A DNA stretch of 47,975 bases from contig JAHCJE010000009.1 in NCBI GenBank assembly GCA_026128865.1, forward strand, positions 1 to 47,975, written 5' to 3'. Positions within the stretch are counted from its first letter, which is position 1. Every line of letters begins with the position of its first letter. The stretch comes from Phycisphaeraceae bacterium (GTDB lineage Bacteria > Planctomycetota > Phycisphaerae > Phycisphaerales > UBA1924). Shown piece after piece: positions 9,078 to 17,804 of the stretch. The notes below the pieces were generated by a model. The model made no database searches and was not told the DNA's origin. It was given only the letters and a program-made list of their open reading frames with translations. A program made the position numbers and the translations under genes.

Positions 9078-10262
9078 ATGCGCACTCACCCCGTCGTCGC
9101 CGCCGTCTTCGCCGGCCTCGTCTGCACGGCCGCCCTCGCCGGGCCGATCGACCCCCCCGCAGGCCCCGTCACCAGCACCTACAAGACCCTCGACCAGGTC
9201 GAGCCGCGGATTCCCATTACGGCGCAGACTTGTCCGGGCAACGCCACCGTCCTCCATGTCATTTCCGCGCCAGGCTCCTACTACCTCACGGGGAACCTCG
9301 ACGTGCCCGCGGGCAAGTTCGGCATCAGCATCACGTCGGACGACGTGACGATCGACCTCGCCGGCTACACCATCGCCGGCGGGATCAACGGCAGCGGCGG
9401 CATCACCGGGTTCGGCGTGGCACGCAAGCGCATCACCATCCGCAACGGCAACATCCGCGGCATGGTCCATGGCATCAACCTGACTCAGGAAGCCGGCCCC
9501 GGTTCCGAGTCCTGGTGGCACGTGCTCGAGGGTCTGAACGTCCGAGGGGCGAACACCTCGGGCATCCTGGTCTACTCCGGCATCGTTCGCGACTGCTCCG
9601 CGAGCCACAACGCGGACACCGGTATCCAGGTCGTCACCAACGCAGCCACCGTTGTCGATCGCTGCACAGCCGAGCGCAACGGCGGCACGGGCATCATCGT
9701 TGCCGGGAATGGCTCCGCGACCGTCTCCAACTGCGTCGCCGGGTTCAACTCCAGCGGCGGCATCTACTGCCAGCGCGGCGTCGTCGTGGACTGCTCCGCC
9801 ACGGGGAACTCCGGCTCGGGGATCAATGTCGCCTCCGGCGTCATCCGGAACTCCCACGCCGAGGCCAACACCTGGGGCTTCTATGGCGCGTCGATCACCG
9901 TCGAGGGGTGCAGCGCCGCGGAGAACTCCGCCACGGGCATCACGGCCACCTCCCGCAGCGTCGTGAGCAACAACTTCGTCAACGCCGCCACGCTCAAGGA
10001 AGGGGCGTACGGCATCGAAGTTTGGAACACCGGGTCGCGCGTCGAGAGCAACACCATCGTCAACTACGCCGTGGGCATCAGGGCGACAAACGCCAACAAC
10101 CTCATCGTCCGCAACGCCTTCCGGAGCTGCACCAAGGCCGTCCAGGCCCCAGCAGGCAACCGCGTCGGCACGCTCCTCACAGGCGCCGCCTCAGGCTCGA
10201 TCGACGGCAACACCGGCGGCGGCCTCGGCACCACCGACCCCTACGCCAACATCATCTACTGA
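9078..10262 (+). CDS. Secreted right-handed parallel beta-helix protein
   Basis: The 394-residue protein has a signal peptide (residues 1-21, cleaved near ALA-GPIDPP). It continues with a planctomycete-type segment (PAGPVTSTYKTLDQVEPRIP) and then regular rungs of a parallel beta-helix with pectate-lyase-like repeats, such as GIVRDCSASHNADTGI, TAERNGGTGIIVAGNGSATV and VVDCSATGNSGSGI. No polysaccharide-lyase catalytic set can be identified, so binding or structural roles are as likely as enzymatic ones. The ATG follows CAAGGAG at good spacing. Unlike its two neighbours it lacks a dockerin tail. It lies between two dockerin proteins, which suggests a cluster of cell-surface proteins. Confidence 0.8.
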   Translation: MRTHPVVAAVFAGLVCTAALAGPIDPPAGPVTSTYKTLDQVEPRIPITAQTCPGNATVLHVISAPGSYYLTGNLDVPAGKFGISITSDDVTIDLAGYTIAGGINGSGGITGFGVARKRITIRNGNIRGMVHGINLTQEAGPGSESWWHVLEGLNVRGANTSGILVYSGIVRDCSASHNADTGIQVVTNAATVVDRCTAERNGGTGIIVAGNGSATVSNCVAGFNSSGGIYCQRGVVVDCSATGNSGSGINVASGVIRNSHAEANTWGFYGASITVEGCSAAENSATGITATSRSVVSNNFVNAATLKEGAYGIEVWNTGSRVESNTIVNYAVGIRATNANNLIVRNAFRSCTKAVQAPAGNRVGTLLTGAASGSIDGNTGGGLGTTDPYANIIY

Positions 10263-10301
10263 TCACAACCACGACGACCACGAGCACACAGGAGTCCACA
10301 C

Positions 10302-10958
10302 GTGAACCTCAGGCACATCCCGCTCGTCCCGCTCGCGCTCGCCACCGCCCCCGCTCTCGCCCAGACCAGCAACGTCTCGCCCGTTCACAAGTGGTCCTGG
10401 AGCGAGAACACCGGATGGATGAACTGGCGCGACGCAGGCTCCCCCAAAGCCTCGCACGGCGCACGAGTCCACGACACCTTCCTCTCCGGCTTCGTCTGGA
10501 GCGAGAACCTCGGCTGGATCAGCCTCGGCGACGGCGCCCCAGGACTCGGCGACCGCTACGCCAACACCCATGGCTCCGACTTCGGCGTCAACATCCTCCC
10601 CAACGGCATCCTCGACGGCCTCGCCTGGAGCGAGAACGCCGGGTGGATCAACTTCGGCACAGCCCCCTCCCTCATGCCCTACAACCAGCACGCCCGCCTC
10701 GACGTTGCCACCGGCCGGTTCCGCGGCTACGCCTGGAGCCAGAACGTCGGCTGGATCAGCCTCGACGGCGACGAGCACTACGTCGCCATCATCTGCGCCG
10801 CGGACTGGAACGCCGACGGCCTCGTCAACACCCTCGACTTCATCGCCTTCCTCAACGACTGGGCAGCCAAGCAACCACCCGCCGACGTCAACGGCGACGG
10901 CGTCATCAACACCCTCGACTTCATCGCCTTCCTCAACCTCTGGGCCGCCGGCTGCTGA
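10302..10958 (+). CDS. Secreted W-S-E-N-x-G-W repeat protein with GC-type dockerin tail
   Basis: The 218-residue protein starts at a GTG preceded by CAGGAG, with a signal peptide ending at ALAQ. Four repeats follow: WSWSENTGWMNW, FVWSENLGWISLG, LAWSENAGWINFG and YAWSQNVGWISLD. They are spaced about 40-45 residues apart, as in a small beta-propeller or beta-prism. Two dockerin-like loops close the chain (DWNADGLVNTLDFIAFLNDW, DVNGDGVINTLDFIAFLNLW), which ends in AAGC. It lies 39 bases after the beta-helix gene. The function of the repeats is unknown to me. Confidence 0.85.
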   Translation: MNLRHIPLVPLALATAPALAQTSNVSPVHKWSWSENTGWMNWRDAGSPKASHGARVHDTFLSGFVWSENLGWISLGDGAPGLGDRYANTHGSDFGVNILPNGILDGLAWSENAGWINFGTAPSLMPYNQHARLDVATGRFRGYAWSQNVGWISLDGDEHYVAIICAADWNADGLVNTLDFIAFLNDWAAKQPPADVNGDGVINTLDFIAFLNLWAAGC

Positions 10959-11009
10959 CGCGCGACCCACACACGCAACCACCGCTCCGACGAGTCTGGA
11001 GGGGTGTGC

Positions 11010-11044
11010 GAGGCCCGGAGGCCCACTCCGGGCCTCCGCCGTTT
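11010..11044. terminator. Strong hairpin terminator between convergent genes
   Basis: GAGGCCCGGAG (11010-11020) and CTCCGGGCCTC (11026-11036) form a perfect 11-bp stem with a 5-base loop, followed by CGCCGTTTCG. It lies between the dockerin repeat gene and the convergent ychF, so it may serve both, although the T-run is short. Confidence 0.7.
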
Positions 11045-11046
11045 CG

Positions 11047-12126
11047 TCAAATGTTGAACAGGAAGTGGCACACGTCCCCGTCACGCATCACGTACTCCTT
11101 CCCCTCCGTCCTCTGCCGCCCAGCATCACGGATCGCCTTCTCCGACCCGTACTTCTCCATGTCCTCCACCGAGTAGACCTCGGCCCGGATGAACCCACGC
11201 TCGAAATCCGTATGAATCGCACCGGCGGCCTGCGGCGCTTTGCTGCCCGCGGGGATCGTCCACGCCCGGATCTCCTTCGGTCCCGCCGTGTAGAAACTCT
11301 GCAACCCAAGCAGCGCGTACGCCGCCCGCGCCAGCTTGTGCAACGCAGGCTCTTCCAGCCCAAGCCCCGCGAGCATCTCCGCTCGCTCCGCAGGCTCCAG
11401 CTCCGCAAGTTCCGCCTCGATCTGCGCGCACACAGGCACGAACCCCGCCCCATGCGACGCCGCGTGCTCGCGCACTCGCCGCGACTGCGCGCCCTCCCCC
11501 TTCGGATCGTCCTCACCCACGTTCGCTACGTAGAGCACAGGTTTCGCCGAGAGCATCGCCAGCCCGCGCATCGCACGCCGCTCGTCCTCGCTCTCCAGCG
11601 CCAGCCCGCGCACCGGCCGTCCCTCGCTCAGCAGCGGCTCCGCCTTCTTCAGCACGCTCAGCCGCGCCTCGGAGTCAGCCTCCTTCTTCCGCGCCGACTT
11701 CTCAGCCCGCGGCAGCGCGTTCTCCACCATCTGCAGGTCAGCCAGGATCAACTCCAGCTCCACCGTCTCGATGTCCCGCCCCGCGTCAAGCGACCCGTCC
11801 ACGTGCGGCACCGACACGCTCTCGAAGCACCGAACCACGTGGATCAGCGCGTCCACGTCCCGCACGTGGCTCAGAAACGCGTTCCCGAGACCCCCCCCCT
11901 CAGACGCCCCGCGCACCAGCCCCGGCACGTCAACCACTTTCAGCGATGCAGGCACGATCTTCTTCGTCTCGACGTGCCGCGCCAACGAGTCCAGCCTCGG
12001 GTCCGGGATCGGCGCGACCCCCACGTTCGCCCGCGCAGCTCCGCCGGGGTCCGCCGCGACACCAGTCAGCGCGCGAAACAGAGCGGTCTTCCCCACGTAC
12101 GGCAGCCCGACAATCCCGACTTCCAT
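11047..12126 (-). CDS. ychF: Ribosome-binding ATPase YchF (Obg-like family)
   Basis: YchF is a cytosolic P-loop ATPase that binds ribosomes and is linked to stress responses and translation. The 359-residue length is normal. The P-loop is GLPYVGKT at residues 7-14, where many homologues have GLPNVGKS. NVGVAPIPDPRLDSL is the family switch region, VVDVPGLVRGASEGGGLGN is the DxxG box, and NVGED occupies the place of NKxD, consistent with ATP preference. The C-terminal TGS domain ends IRDAGRQRTEGKEYVMRDGDVCHFLFNI (shown in part by RTEGKEYVMRDGD). A possible -10 (TAGCAT in TGGGATAGCATTGG, read on the minus strand) lies about 40 bases upstream of the start. Confidence 0.95.
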   Translation of the reverse strand: MEVGIVGLPYVGKTALFRALTGVAADPGGAARANVGVAPIPDPRLDSLARHVETKKIVPASLKVVDVPGLVRGASEGGGLGNAFLSHVRDVDALIHVVRCFESVSVPHVDGSLDAGRDIETVELELILADLQMVENALPRAEKSARKKEADSEARLSVLKKAEPLLSEGRPVRGLALESEDERRAMRGLAMLSAKPVLYVANVGEDDPKGEGAQSRRVREHAASHGAGFVPVCAQIEAELAELEPAERAEMLAGLGLEEPALHKLARAAYALLGLQSFYTAGPKEIRAWTIPAGSKAPQAAGAIHTDFERGFIRAEVYSVEDMEKYGSEKAIRDAGRQRTEGKEYVMRDGDVCHFLFNI

Positions 12127-12292
12127 GCACCGCGCTCCACTCCCCAGGCAGGGGGGCCAATGCTATCCCACGCGATGATTCACCCCACTCGACGCCCCGA
12201 GGCCCCGTCCCTCGATGCCTCTCTTCCGTTCAACTCCCCTCCCCGCCCCCCTCCCCTTGCCTCATTCACCCTCGCCCCTCTCCCCTTCTTTC

Positions 12293-12328
12293 CTATTTGC
12301 TATTTGACCATTTGCTATTTGCTATATG
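12293..12328 (-). repeat. Heptamer repeat array (CTATTTG type)
   Basis: Five near-copies of CTATTTG occur in a row, one with an extra base. The array lies between the divergently placed ends of ychF (5' side) and cinA (3' side). It resembles the short tandem heptamer arrays near 18.1-18.2 kb and is AT-rich against its surroundings. The interval 12127-12336 otherwise holds C/T-rich sequence and the ychF promoter region. Confidence 0.7.
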
Positions 12329-12336
12329 CCCTCTCC

Positions 12337-13680
12337 TCACCCCTCTCCCCGCTCAACCTCTCCAAGCAACTCCATCTCCACGCCCAGCAACCTCAACCGC
12401 AGCATCCCCAGCGCGCTCATCGCCGACCACGTCCGCACCGCGTCTCTCCCCCCCCTGAACAGGAACCGCCGCGCATCCACCGTCCCGTCGCGGCTCGCGC
12501 GGCAGATCCACACCGTCCCCACCGGCTTCGCCGCCGTCCCACCATCCGGACCCGCCACGCCCGTGATCGCCAGCGCATGGTCCACACCCGCCGCGCCGCG
12601 CAGCACGAACCGCGCTCTCTCGCGGCAGCCCAGCGCCATCGCCCGCGCTGTCTCTTCGCTCACCGCCCCCGGCGCGCGAGCATCCGCCGCGTCGGGCACG
12701 AACCGGTCCGGCACGCCCAGTTCCGCGTGCTTCATCGCGTTCGTGTAGGTGATCCACCCACCCGCGAACGCTACCGACGACCCCGAAACCCCCGTCAGCA
12801 TCGCCCCCAGCAGCCCCCCGGTGCAACTCTCCGCCACCGCCAGCGTCTCGTTGCGCTCCTTCAGCAGGTCCAGCACGACCTCCGCCAGCGTGCGCTCGCG
12901 CGTATCACCCTCCGGCGTCAGCACGGCCGCGCCCAGCGCTGTCCGCACAGCCCGCTCCGTTTCCGCCAGTGCGCTCTCCGCCTCCTTCGCCCCCCCCTCA
13001 TACCGCAGCCGCACCGTCACCACGCCCACCGACGCCGTCGTCCCCACAAGCGGGTTGCGCCCGCGCCGCATCAGGTCGCCCAGCAACTCCGCCACCCGCG
13101 ACTCGCCGTACCCGAAGGTCGGCAGCACGCGCGTCCGCACCACCCGCCCCGCCGGCGGCCGCAGCGCGGGCAGCACGCACGCCTCGAACATCGGCCCCAT
13201 CTCCCGCGGCGGTCCCGGCAGGCAGAACACATCCGCCCCGCGCAGCCGCGCCCGCAGCCCCGGCGCGGTCCCGTGCGGGTTCGGCAGGCACGACGCCCCG
13301 CTCGGCCGCTGCGACTGCACTCGGTTCGTCGCCGGCATCCGCGCCCCGCGCGCCGCGTACCACCCCTCGATGGCCCGCAGCGCCTCGGCGTCCTCGACAA
13401 GTTCATCCCCCAAGGCTGCCGCGAGCGCGACGCGCGTCAGATCGTCCTCCGTTGGCCCAAGCCCGCCCGTCGAGATCACCAGCGGCGCATCCGCGGCGGC
13501 CTCGCGCACCGCCCGCTCGACCGCCACCGCATCGTCCGGCACCGTCACGTGCCTCGCCGTCACGATCCCGCACTCCAGCAGCCGCGCCGAGAGCCACCGC
13601 GAGTTCGTGTCCAGCGACTGCCCCAGCGTCAACTCGTCGCCGATGGAAACGATGACGCAGGCTGTGTGCTCGCCGGGCAT
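12337..13680 (-). CDS. cinA: CinA-family protein: molybdopterin-like domain plus NMN deamidase domain
   Basis: The 447-residue protein joins an N-terminal MoCF-like domain (VIVSIGDELTLGQSLDTNSRWLS and STGGLGPTEDDLTR, both hallmarks) to a C-terminal CinA domain (AVAESCTGGLLGAMLTGVSGSS, VGTVWICRAS). Family members act in pyridine-nucleotide recycling: ADP-ribose pyrophosphatase in the first domain and nicotinamide mononucleotide deamidase in the second. The deamidase Ser/Cys region ESCTGG is intact. It is somewhat longer than the usual 400-420 residues because of an insertion after the ITYTNAMKHAELGV segment. The ATG at 13680 gives the canonical N-terminus and lies just downstream of a long inverted repeat. 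Confidence 0.92.
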   Translation of the reverse strand: MPGEHTACVIVSIGDELTLGQSLDTNSRWLSARLLECGIVTARHVTVPDDAVAVERAVREAAADAPLVISTGGLGPTEDDLTRVALAAALGDELVEDAEALRAIEGWYAARGARMPATNRVQSQRPSGASCLPNPHGTAPGLRARLRGADVFCLPGPPREMGPMFEACVLPALRPPAGRVVRTRVLPTFGYGESRVAELLGDLMRRGRNPLVGTTASVGVVTVRLRYEGGAKEAESALAETERAVRTALGAAVLTPEGDTRERTLAEVVLDLLKERNETLAVAESCTGGLLGAMLTGVSGSSVAFAGGWITYTNAMKHAELGVPDRFVPDAADARAPGAVSEETARAMALGCRERARFVLRGAAGVDHALAITGVAGPDGGTAAKPVGTVWICRASRDGTVDARRFLFRGGRDAVRTWSAMSALGMLRLRLLGVEMELLGEVERGEG

Positions 13681-13688
13681 AAGAGTGC

Positions 13689-13916
13689 TCACCACAGAGA
13701 CACAGAGAACACCGAGAATGAAACGAGCCACAGATGAACACAGATGGACACGGATGGGAAAGAACGGATGGAAGATGCAATCAGATGCACGCGAGTCCCC
13801 GCTCGTCCTATCCAAGATTCTGTTTCATATCTGTGTTCATCCGTGTCCATCTGTGGCAACACTGCCTTCTCTCTGTGCCCTCTGTGCCCTCTGTGCCCTC
13901 TGTGCCTCTGTGGTGA
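13689..13916. repeat. Long inverted element built from CACAGA-type tandem repeats
   Basis: The left side holds TCACCACAGAGACACAGAG (13689-13707), then CCACAGATGAACACAG with two further 10-base units (13728-13756). The right side holds the inverted counterparts ending CATCTGTGG (about 13828-13856), and four 9-base units CTCTGTGCC running into CTCTGTGGTGA (13870-13916). The halves can fold back on one another with a few mismatches. The element fills the space between cinA and kbl. Similar intergenic repeats occur in several unrelated bacterial phyla, to my recollection without an agreed function. Confidence 0.75.
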
Positions 13917-13922
13917 ATTCGC

Positions 13923-15221
13923 TTACAGTTTCTTCAGCGCCTCAACCAGCGCATCAATGTGCTCGTTCGTGTGCGCCGCCGAGATCTGCACTCGCAGCCG
14001 CGCGTGTCCCTCGGGCACGACCGGGTAGCCGAAGCCGATCACGAACACGCCCATCTCGAGCAGCAGCTTGCTCATGGCGATGGCCTTGGCGGTGTCGTGG
14101 ACGATGATGGGGCAGATGGCCGTCGGCGAGTCGAGCACCTCGAAGCCCGCCGCGCCGATCTTCTGCCGCGCGTACGCCACGTTCTCGCGCAGGCGCGCCA
14201 CCCGCTCCGGCTCGCGCAGCAGCACCTCGATGGCCGCGTTCGCCGACGCCGCGACCGTCACCGGCAGCGCGTTCGAGAACAGCGTCGGCCGCCCCCGCTG
14301 AACAACGAGTTCGGACCCTCGCCGCGGCCCGGCGATGAACCCGCCCGCCCCGCCGCCTAGCGCCTTGCCCAGCGTGCCCGTGAAGTAGTCCACGCGCCCG
14401 GGCGCGACGGACTCGCGCAGGCACTCCGTCACCGGGTGCGCCGCGTCGCGCGTCTGCGGTGCGCAGGGCTTGAGCGGGTCGATCATGCCGAAGTGCTCGT
14501 GCGTGCCGCGCCCGAGCGTGCCCATCACGCCGTGCCCGTGCGAGTCGTCCACCACGAGGATCGCGTCGTACTTGTCGCACAGGGCGCGGATCTCGGGCAG
14601 GTTGGCGACGTCTCCCTCCATGCTGAACACGCCGTCCGTCACCACCCACGCCTGCCCGGTGATCTCCTCGTTCTGCTGCGCCTCGACCAGCCGCTGTTCG
14701 AGCGCATCCAGGTCGCCGTGCCTGAAGACCGCCTTGTGCACGCCCTTCTTGATCTGCGGCGTCAGGCGGATGGCATCGATGATGCAGGCGTGGTTCAGTT
14801 CGTCCGAGATGATGACGTCGCCGCTCTCGCAGAACGTCGGGAAGAGCGCCTCGGTCGCGTTCCAGCACGAGACGAAGGTGTACGCCGACTCGGTGCCCAT
14901 GTAGCGCGCGATCGTCGCTTCCAGCCGCTCGTGCGGCTCGAACGTGCCGCAGATGAACCGCACCGACGCCGTCCCCGCGCCGTAGTCCCGCAGCGCCTTG
15001 ATCCCGGCCTCGACGACCTCGGGGTGGTTGGCCAGGCCCAGGTAGTTGTTCGAGCAGAAGCAGAGGCACTCGCGGGTGCCGCCGTCCTCGGTGCGCATCC
15101 GCACGACGGCGTCCATGGGCGAGCGGATGGTCTGCAGCCGCTTGTACTGCCCCGTGCGGCGGAGCATCTCGAGCGTCTCGTCGGTCCGGGCGTCGAACGG
15201 GTGCGCGGTCGCGGCGGTCAT
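13923..15221 (-). CDS. kbl: Glycine C-acetyltransferase (2-amino-3-ketobutyrate CoA ligase)
   Basis: This PLP enzyme of the alpha-oxoamine synthase family cleaves 2-amino-3-oxobutanoate with CoA to glycine and acetyl-CoA in threonine breakdown. The 432-residue chain has SNNYLGLANHPEV, then YGAGTASVRFICGTFEPHERLE, the signature that favours Kbl over BioF. DDSHGHGVMGTLGRGT binds PLP, and the Schiff-base Lys is in TGTLGKALGGGAGGF. A loop between FGMIDPLKP and GRVDYFTGT is about 30 residues longer than in E. coli Kbl. No threonine dehydrogenase lies beside it. It starts 28 bases after the dehydrogenase stop and may be co-transcribed with it. Confidence 0.88.
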   Translation of the reverse strand: MTAATAHPFDARTDETLEMLRRTGQYKRLQTIRSPMDAVVRMRTEDGGTRECLCFCSNNYLGLANHPEVVEAGIKALRDYGAGTASVRFICGTFEPHERLEATIARYMGTESAYTFVSCWNATEALFPTFCESGDVIISDELNHACIIDAIRLTPQIKKGVHKAVFRHGDLDALEQRLVEAQQNEEITGQAWVVTDGVFSMEGDVANLPEIRALCDKYDAILVVDDSHGHGVMGTLGRGTHEHFGMIDPLKPCAPQTRDAAHPVTECLRESVAPGRVDYFTGTLGKALGGGAGGFIAGPRRGSELVVQRGRPTLFSNALPVTVAASANAAIEVLLREPERVARLRENVAYARQKIGAAGFEVLDSPTAICPIIVHDTAKAIAMSKLLLEMGVFVIGFGYPVVPEGHARLRVQISAAHTNEHIDALVEALKKL

Positions 15222-15249
15222 GGCAACTCCTCCACGGTTCGGGCCAAGT

Positions 15250-17793
15250 CTATTCGCCCCGCAACTCGTCCTCCGTCCACGCTGCCTCGCGCCCCGCGTG
15301 CCGCGCGCGGACCCGCTCGACGAGCGACGGCTCGACCGGTGACGCCTCGTTGCCCCACGCGCGCCGGATGTAGGTCATCACGGCGGCGATGCTCTCGGCG
15401 TCGTCCCACGGCGCGCGGGGCATGAGGCCGTCGTACTCGACGCCGTCGCGCACGACCGGGCCGTCCATGCCGTGCAGCATGATCCTTGCCAGCGCGTCCG
15501 GGTCGCCGAGGACGAGGTCCGCGCCGGCGAGGGGCGGGAACTGTCGCGGCACGCCGAGGCCGTCGGGCTGGTGACACATGGCGCAGGCGGCGTAAAGGGC
15601 GCGTCCGCGCTGGAAAAGTTGGAGCGCGTCGCCGGCGAGCGGGGCGGGCGCGCGAGAGTCGGCACGGCCGGGCCAGCGCAGGTGCGGGTCGATGAGCCGG
15701 GCGAGGGGCGAGACGCCGAGCGTGCCGCTTTCGGCGAGGGCCGACCAGGCGGCAGGCTCGCGGTCGAGGTCGAGGGCGCGCGGGCGGTCGGTGCGCAGAC
15801 GGGCGGACTCGACGAGGTGCGCGAGCGCGGCCTCGGCGAACCAGCGCGTGCGGGCGGACTCGGCGGCGGCGAGTTCGAGCAGGCCCCGCAGGGCTTCGCG
15901 GGAGTTCGATCGCAGGACGCACTCGGCGAGTTCGGCGACCATCTCGCGGGCGGGCTTCGAGTCGAGGGTCCATGCGCCGGAGTCGAGCATCGCGCGCATG
16001 AAGGGGACTTCGAGGTCGGGAAGGCCGGAGGCGATGGCGGTGCGGACGCGGTGGTCGTGGGCGATCGCGGCCGCTTCGGCGAGCAGGCGCAGGCGCGCCG
16101 GCGCCGGGGCTTCGCCCATGGAGAGAACGGCCTGGATTCGCACGTCGCGGGCGGGGTCGGCGGCGAGGGCGCGGAGGAGGTCGTGCGCGGCGGGGTCGTC
16201 GAGGAAGGGTTCGGCGAGGCGGGCGGCGGCGGCTCGGATGGGAGATTCGGAGTCGCGTGCAGCGTGGCGGGCGTCGGCGAGAGTGAGGAGGTTGAGGCCT
16301 TCGAGGGTCCAGAGGGCGTGGAGGCGGGCGCGGGGGTCGTCGCTGGAGTGCGCGAGTTCGCGGATGGCGGGTTGTTGTGAGGTTGCGTTGCGTTCGATGA
16401 GGAGGCGTTGGGCGGTGTCGCGCCACCAGCCGGCGGGGTGGGCGAGCATGGCGACGAGTTCGGCGTCGTCGGCGTCGTGCGGGAGCGTGCCGGCGCGCGG
16501 GTCGCGGTCTTCGGGAACGATGCGCCAGATTCGGCCGAGTCCGATGGGCTGGTCGAGGGCGCGGCCTTCGACCTGGCGTCGGAGCCAGGTGGTCATGTAG
16601 ATGCGGTGCTGGATGATGCCGCGGTAGAAGTCGACGATGTAGAGCGCGCCGTCGGGGCCGGTGAGCGCCCAGACGGGTCGGAAGCGTTCGTCGGTGGAGG
16701 TGAGGAACTCGGCGTGCTCGTAGGCCTGGCGGGCGCGGACGGCGTCGCCGTCGTCGGCGAGGATGTAGCGCTTGACGAGGTTGCCGGCGGGTTCGCAGAT
16801 GAAGGCGTTGCCGAGAAAGTCCGGCCCGAGGAGGTTGTCGCGGTAGACGTGCGTGCCGCACGCGGCGGTGAGCGAGCGGAGGCGGTAGTCGTCGTCGAGC
16901 GTCTCGGGTCGGTAGCCGCGGTTGACGCCGGGCGTGACGCGGGCGGGCCACGTGCGGTGGTCGTTGGTTGTCGGTTCGTCGACGCCAAGGAGCCGGCGGA
17001 GGGCGGGGTTTCGTGAGGCGTAGTGCTTTGGGAAGCGGTCGGTGCGGAGGGCCTCGGAGTTGGGCGTGTAGTAGAGGCGCCCGAGGTCGTCGTGGGCGAT
17101 GCCCCACTGGCCGTGTGCGGGGGTGCGGCGTGTGAGGATGCGGTCGGCGACGAGGCGGAGTTCGGTGTTGTGCTGTGAGAGGTGGATCCAGTTGTCGATG
17201 CCGGGGAGGAGGCCGTTGGCGGCGTGCTCGACGTTGTCGAGTCCGCTGAGGGCGTCGAGGATGGTGCGCTGCTCGTCGGCGCGGCCGTCGCCGTCGGTGT
17301 CGCGGGCGAAGATGAGGTGTGGAGGGGCGATGATGAGCGCGCCATCGCGCATGGGCAAGACGGCGCGCGGGAGGACGAGGTTGTCGAGGAAGGTTGTTGC
17401 GTGGTCGAAGCGGCCGTCGCGGTCGGTGTCTTCGAGGATGACGATGCGGGAGACGGGGGTGTGCTCGCCCGTGCCGTCCGGATCGGGCATGTAGGAGCGC
17501 ATCTCGACGACCCAGAGGCGGCCGCGGGAGTCGAAGGCGGCGGCGACGGGGTCTTCGATGAGAGGTTCGGCGGCGGCGAGTTCGATCCGGAAGCCGGGCT
17601 GAATAGCGAATGCGGCGAGGGCTTCGTCAGGAGAGAGAGGGGGAGCGGGCGGGACGTCGAGGTCGGGCGGAAGATCGGGCTGACGCTCGCCGGGCTGGTC
17701 GCCCTGCTGGGCGAGGGCGGCGCGGGGGGCGTGCGCGGCGAGAACGGCGGCGATGACGAGGGCGATGGGGGTGATGGGGAGTCGTGCGAGCAC
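15250..17793 (-). CDS. PVC-type membrane-bound dehydrogenase with HEAT repeats and cytochrome c
   Basis: The 847-residue exported protein has a signal peptide (MLARLPITPIALVIAAVLAAHAPR segment, cleaved near ALAQ). A six-bladed propeller of the PQQ/sugar-dehydrogenase type spans about residues 55-420 (DSRGRLWVVEMRSYMPDPDG, TDRDGRFDHATTF, VDFYRGIIQHRIYMTTWLR). HEAT-like alpha repeats follow (450-690). A single-haem cytochrome c near residues 740-830 has CAMCH for haem attachment and GLMPRAPW with the distal Met. This architecture is typical of planctomycetes and verrucomicrobia, presumably for sugar or alcohol oxidation in the periplasm. The start is GTG without a good ribosome site, fixed by the signal peptide. 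Confidence 0.9.
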   Translation of the reverse strand: MLARLPITPIALVIAAVLAAHAPRAALAQQGDQPGERQPDLPPDLDVPPAPPLSPDEALAAFAIQPGFRIELAAAEPLIEDPVAAAFDSRGRLWVVEMRSYMPDPDGTGEHTPVSRIVILEDTDRDGRFDHATTFLDNLVLPRAVLPMRDGALIIAPPHLIFARDTDGDGRADEQRTILDALSGLDNVEHAANGLLPGIDNWIHLSQHNTELRLVADRILTRRTPAHGQWGIAHDDLGRLYYTPNSEALRTDRFPKHYASRNPALRRLLGVDEPTTNDHRTWPARVTPGVNRGYRPETLDDDYRLRSLTAACGTHVYRDNLLGPDFLGNAFICEPAGNLVKRYILADDGDAVRARQAYEHAEFLTSTDERFRPVWALTGPDGALYIVDFYRGIIQHRIYMTTWLRRQVEGRALDQPIGLGRIWRIVPEDRDPRAGTLPHDADDAELVAMLAHPAGWWRDTAQRLLIERNATSQQPAIRELAHSSDDPRARLHALWTLEGLNLLTLADARHAARDSESPIRAAAARLAEPFLDDPAAHDLLRALAADPARDVRIQAVLSMGEAPAPARLRLLAEAAAIAHDHRVRTAIASGLPDLEVPFMRAMLDSGAWTLDSKPAREMVAELAECVLRSNSREALRGLLELAAAESARTRWFAEAALAHLVESARLRTDRPRALDLDREPAAWSALAESGTLGVSPLARLIDPHLRWPGRADSRAPAPLAGDALQLFQRGRALYAACAMCHQPDGLGVPRQFPPLAGADLVLGDPDALARIMLHGMDGPVVRDGVEYDGLMPRAPWDDAESIAAVMTYIRRAWGNEASPVEPSLVERVRARHAGREAAWTEDELRGE

Positions 17794-17804
17794 CGGGGGT
17801 GAGA

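Noticed and set aside
10570-13737. Open frame of 1055 codons across the dockerin gene, ychF and cinA
   Set aside because: It crosses several real genes on both strands and has Arg/Pro/Ser-rich composition without any domain.
13689-13916. Possible CRISPR array
   Set aside because: Units are 9-10 bases long, directly abutting, with no spacers, and no cas gene is in the window.
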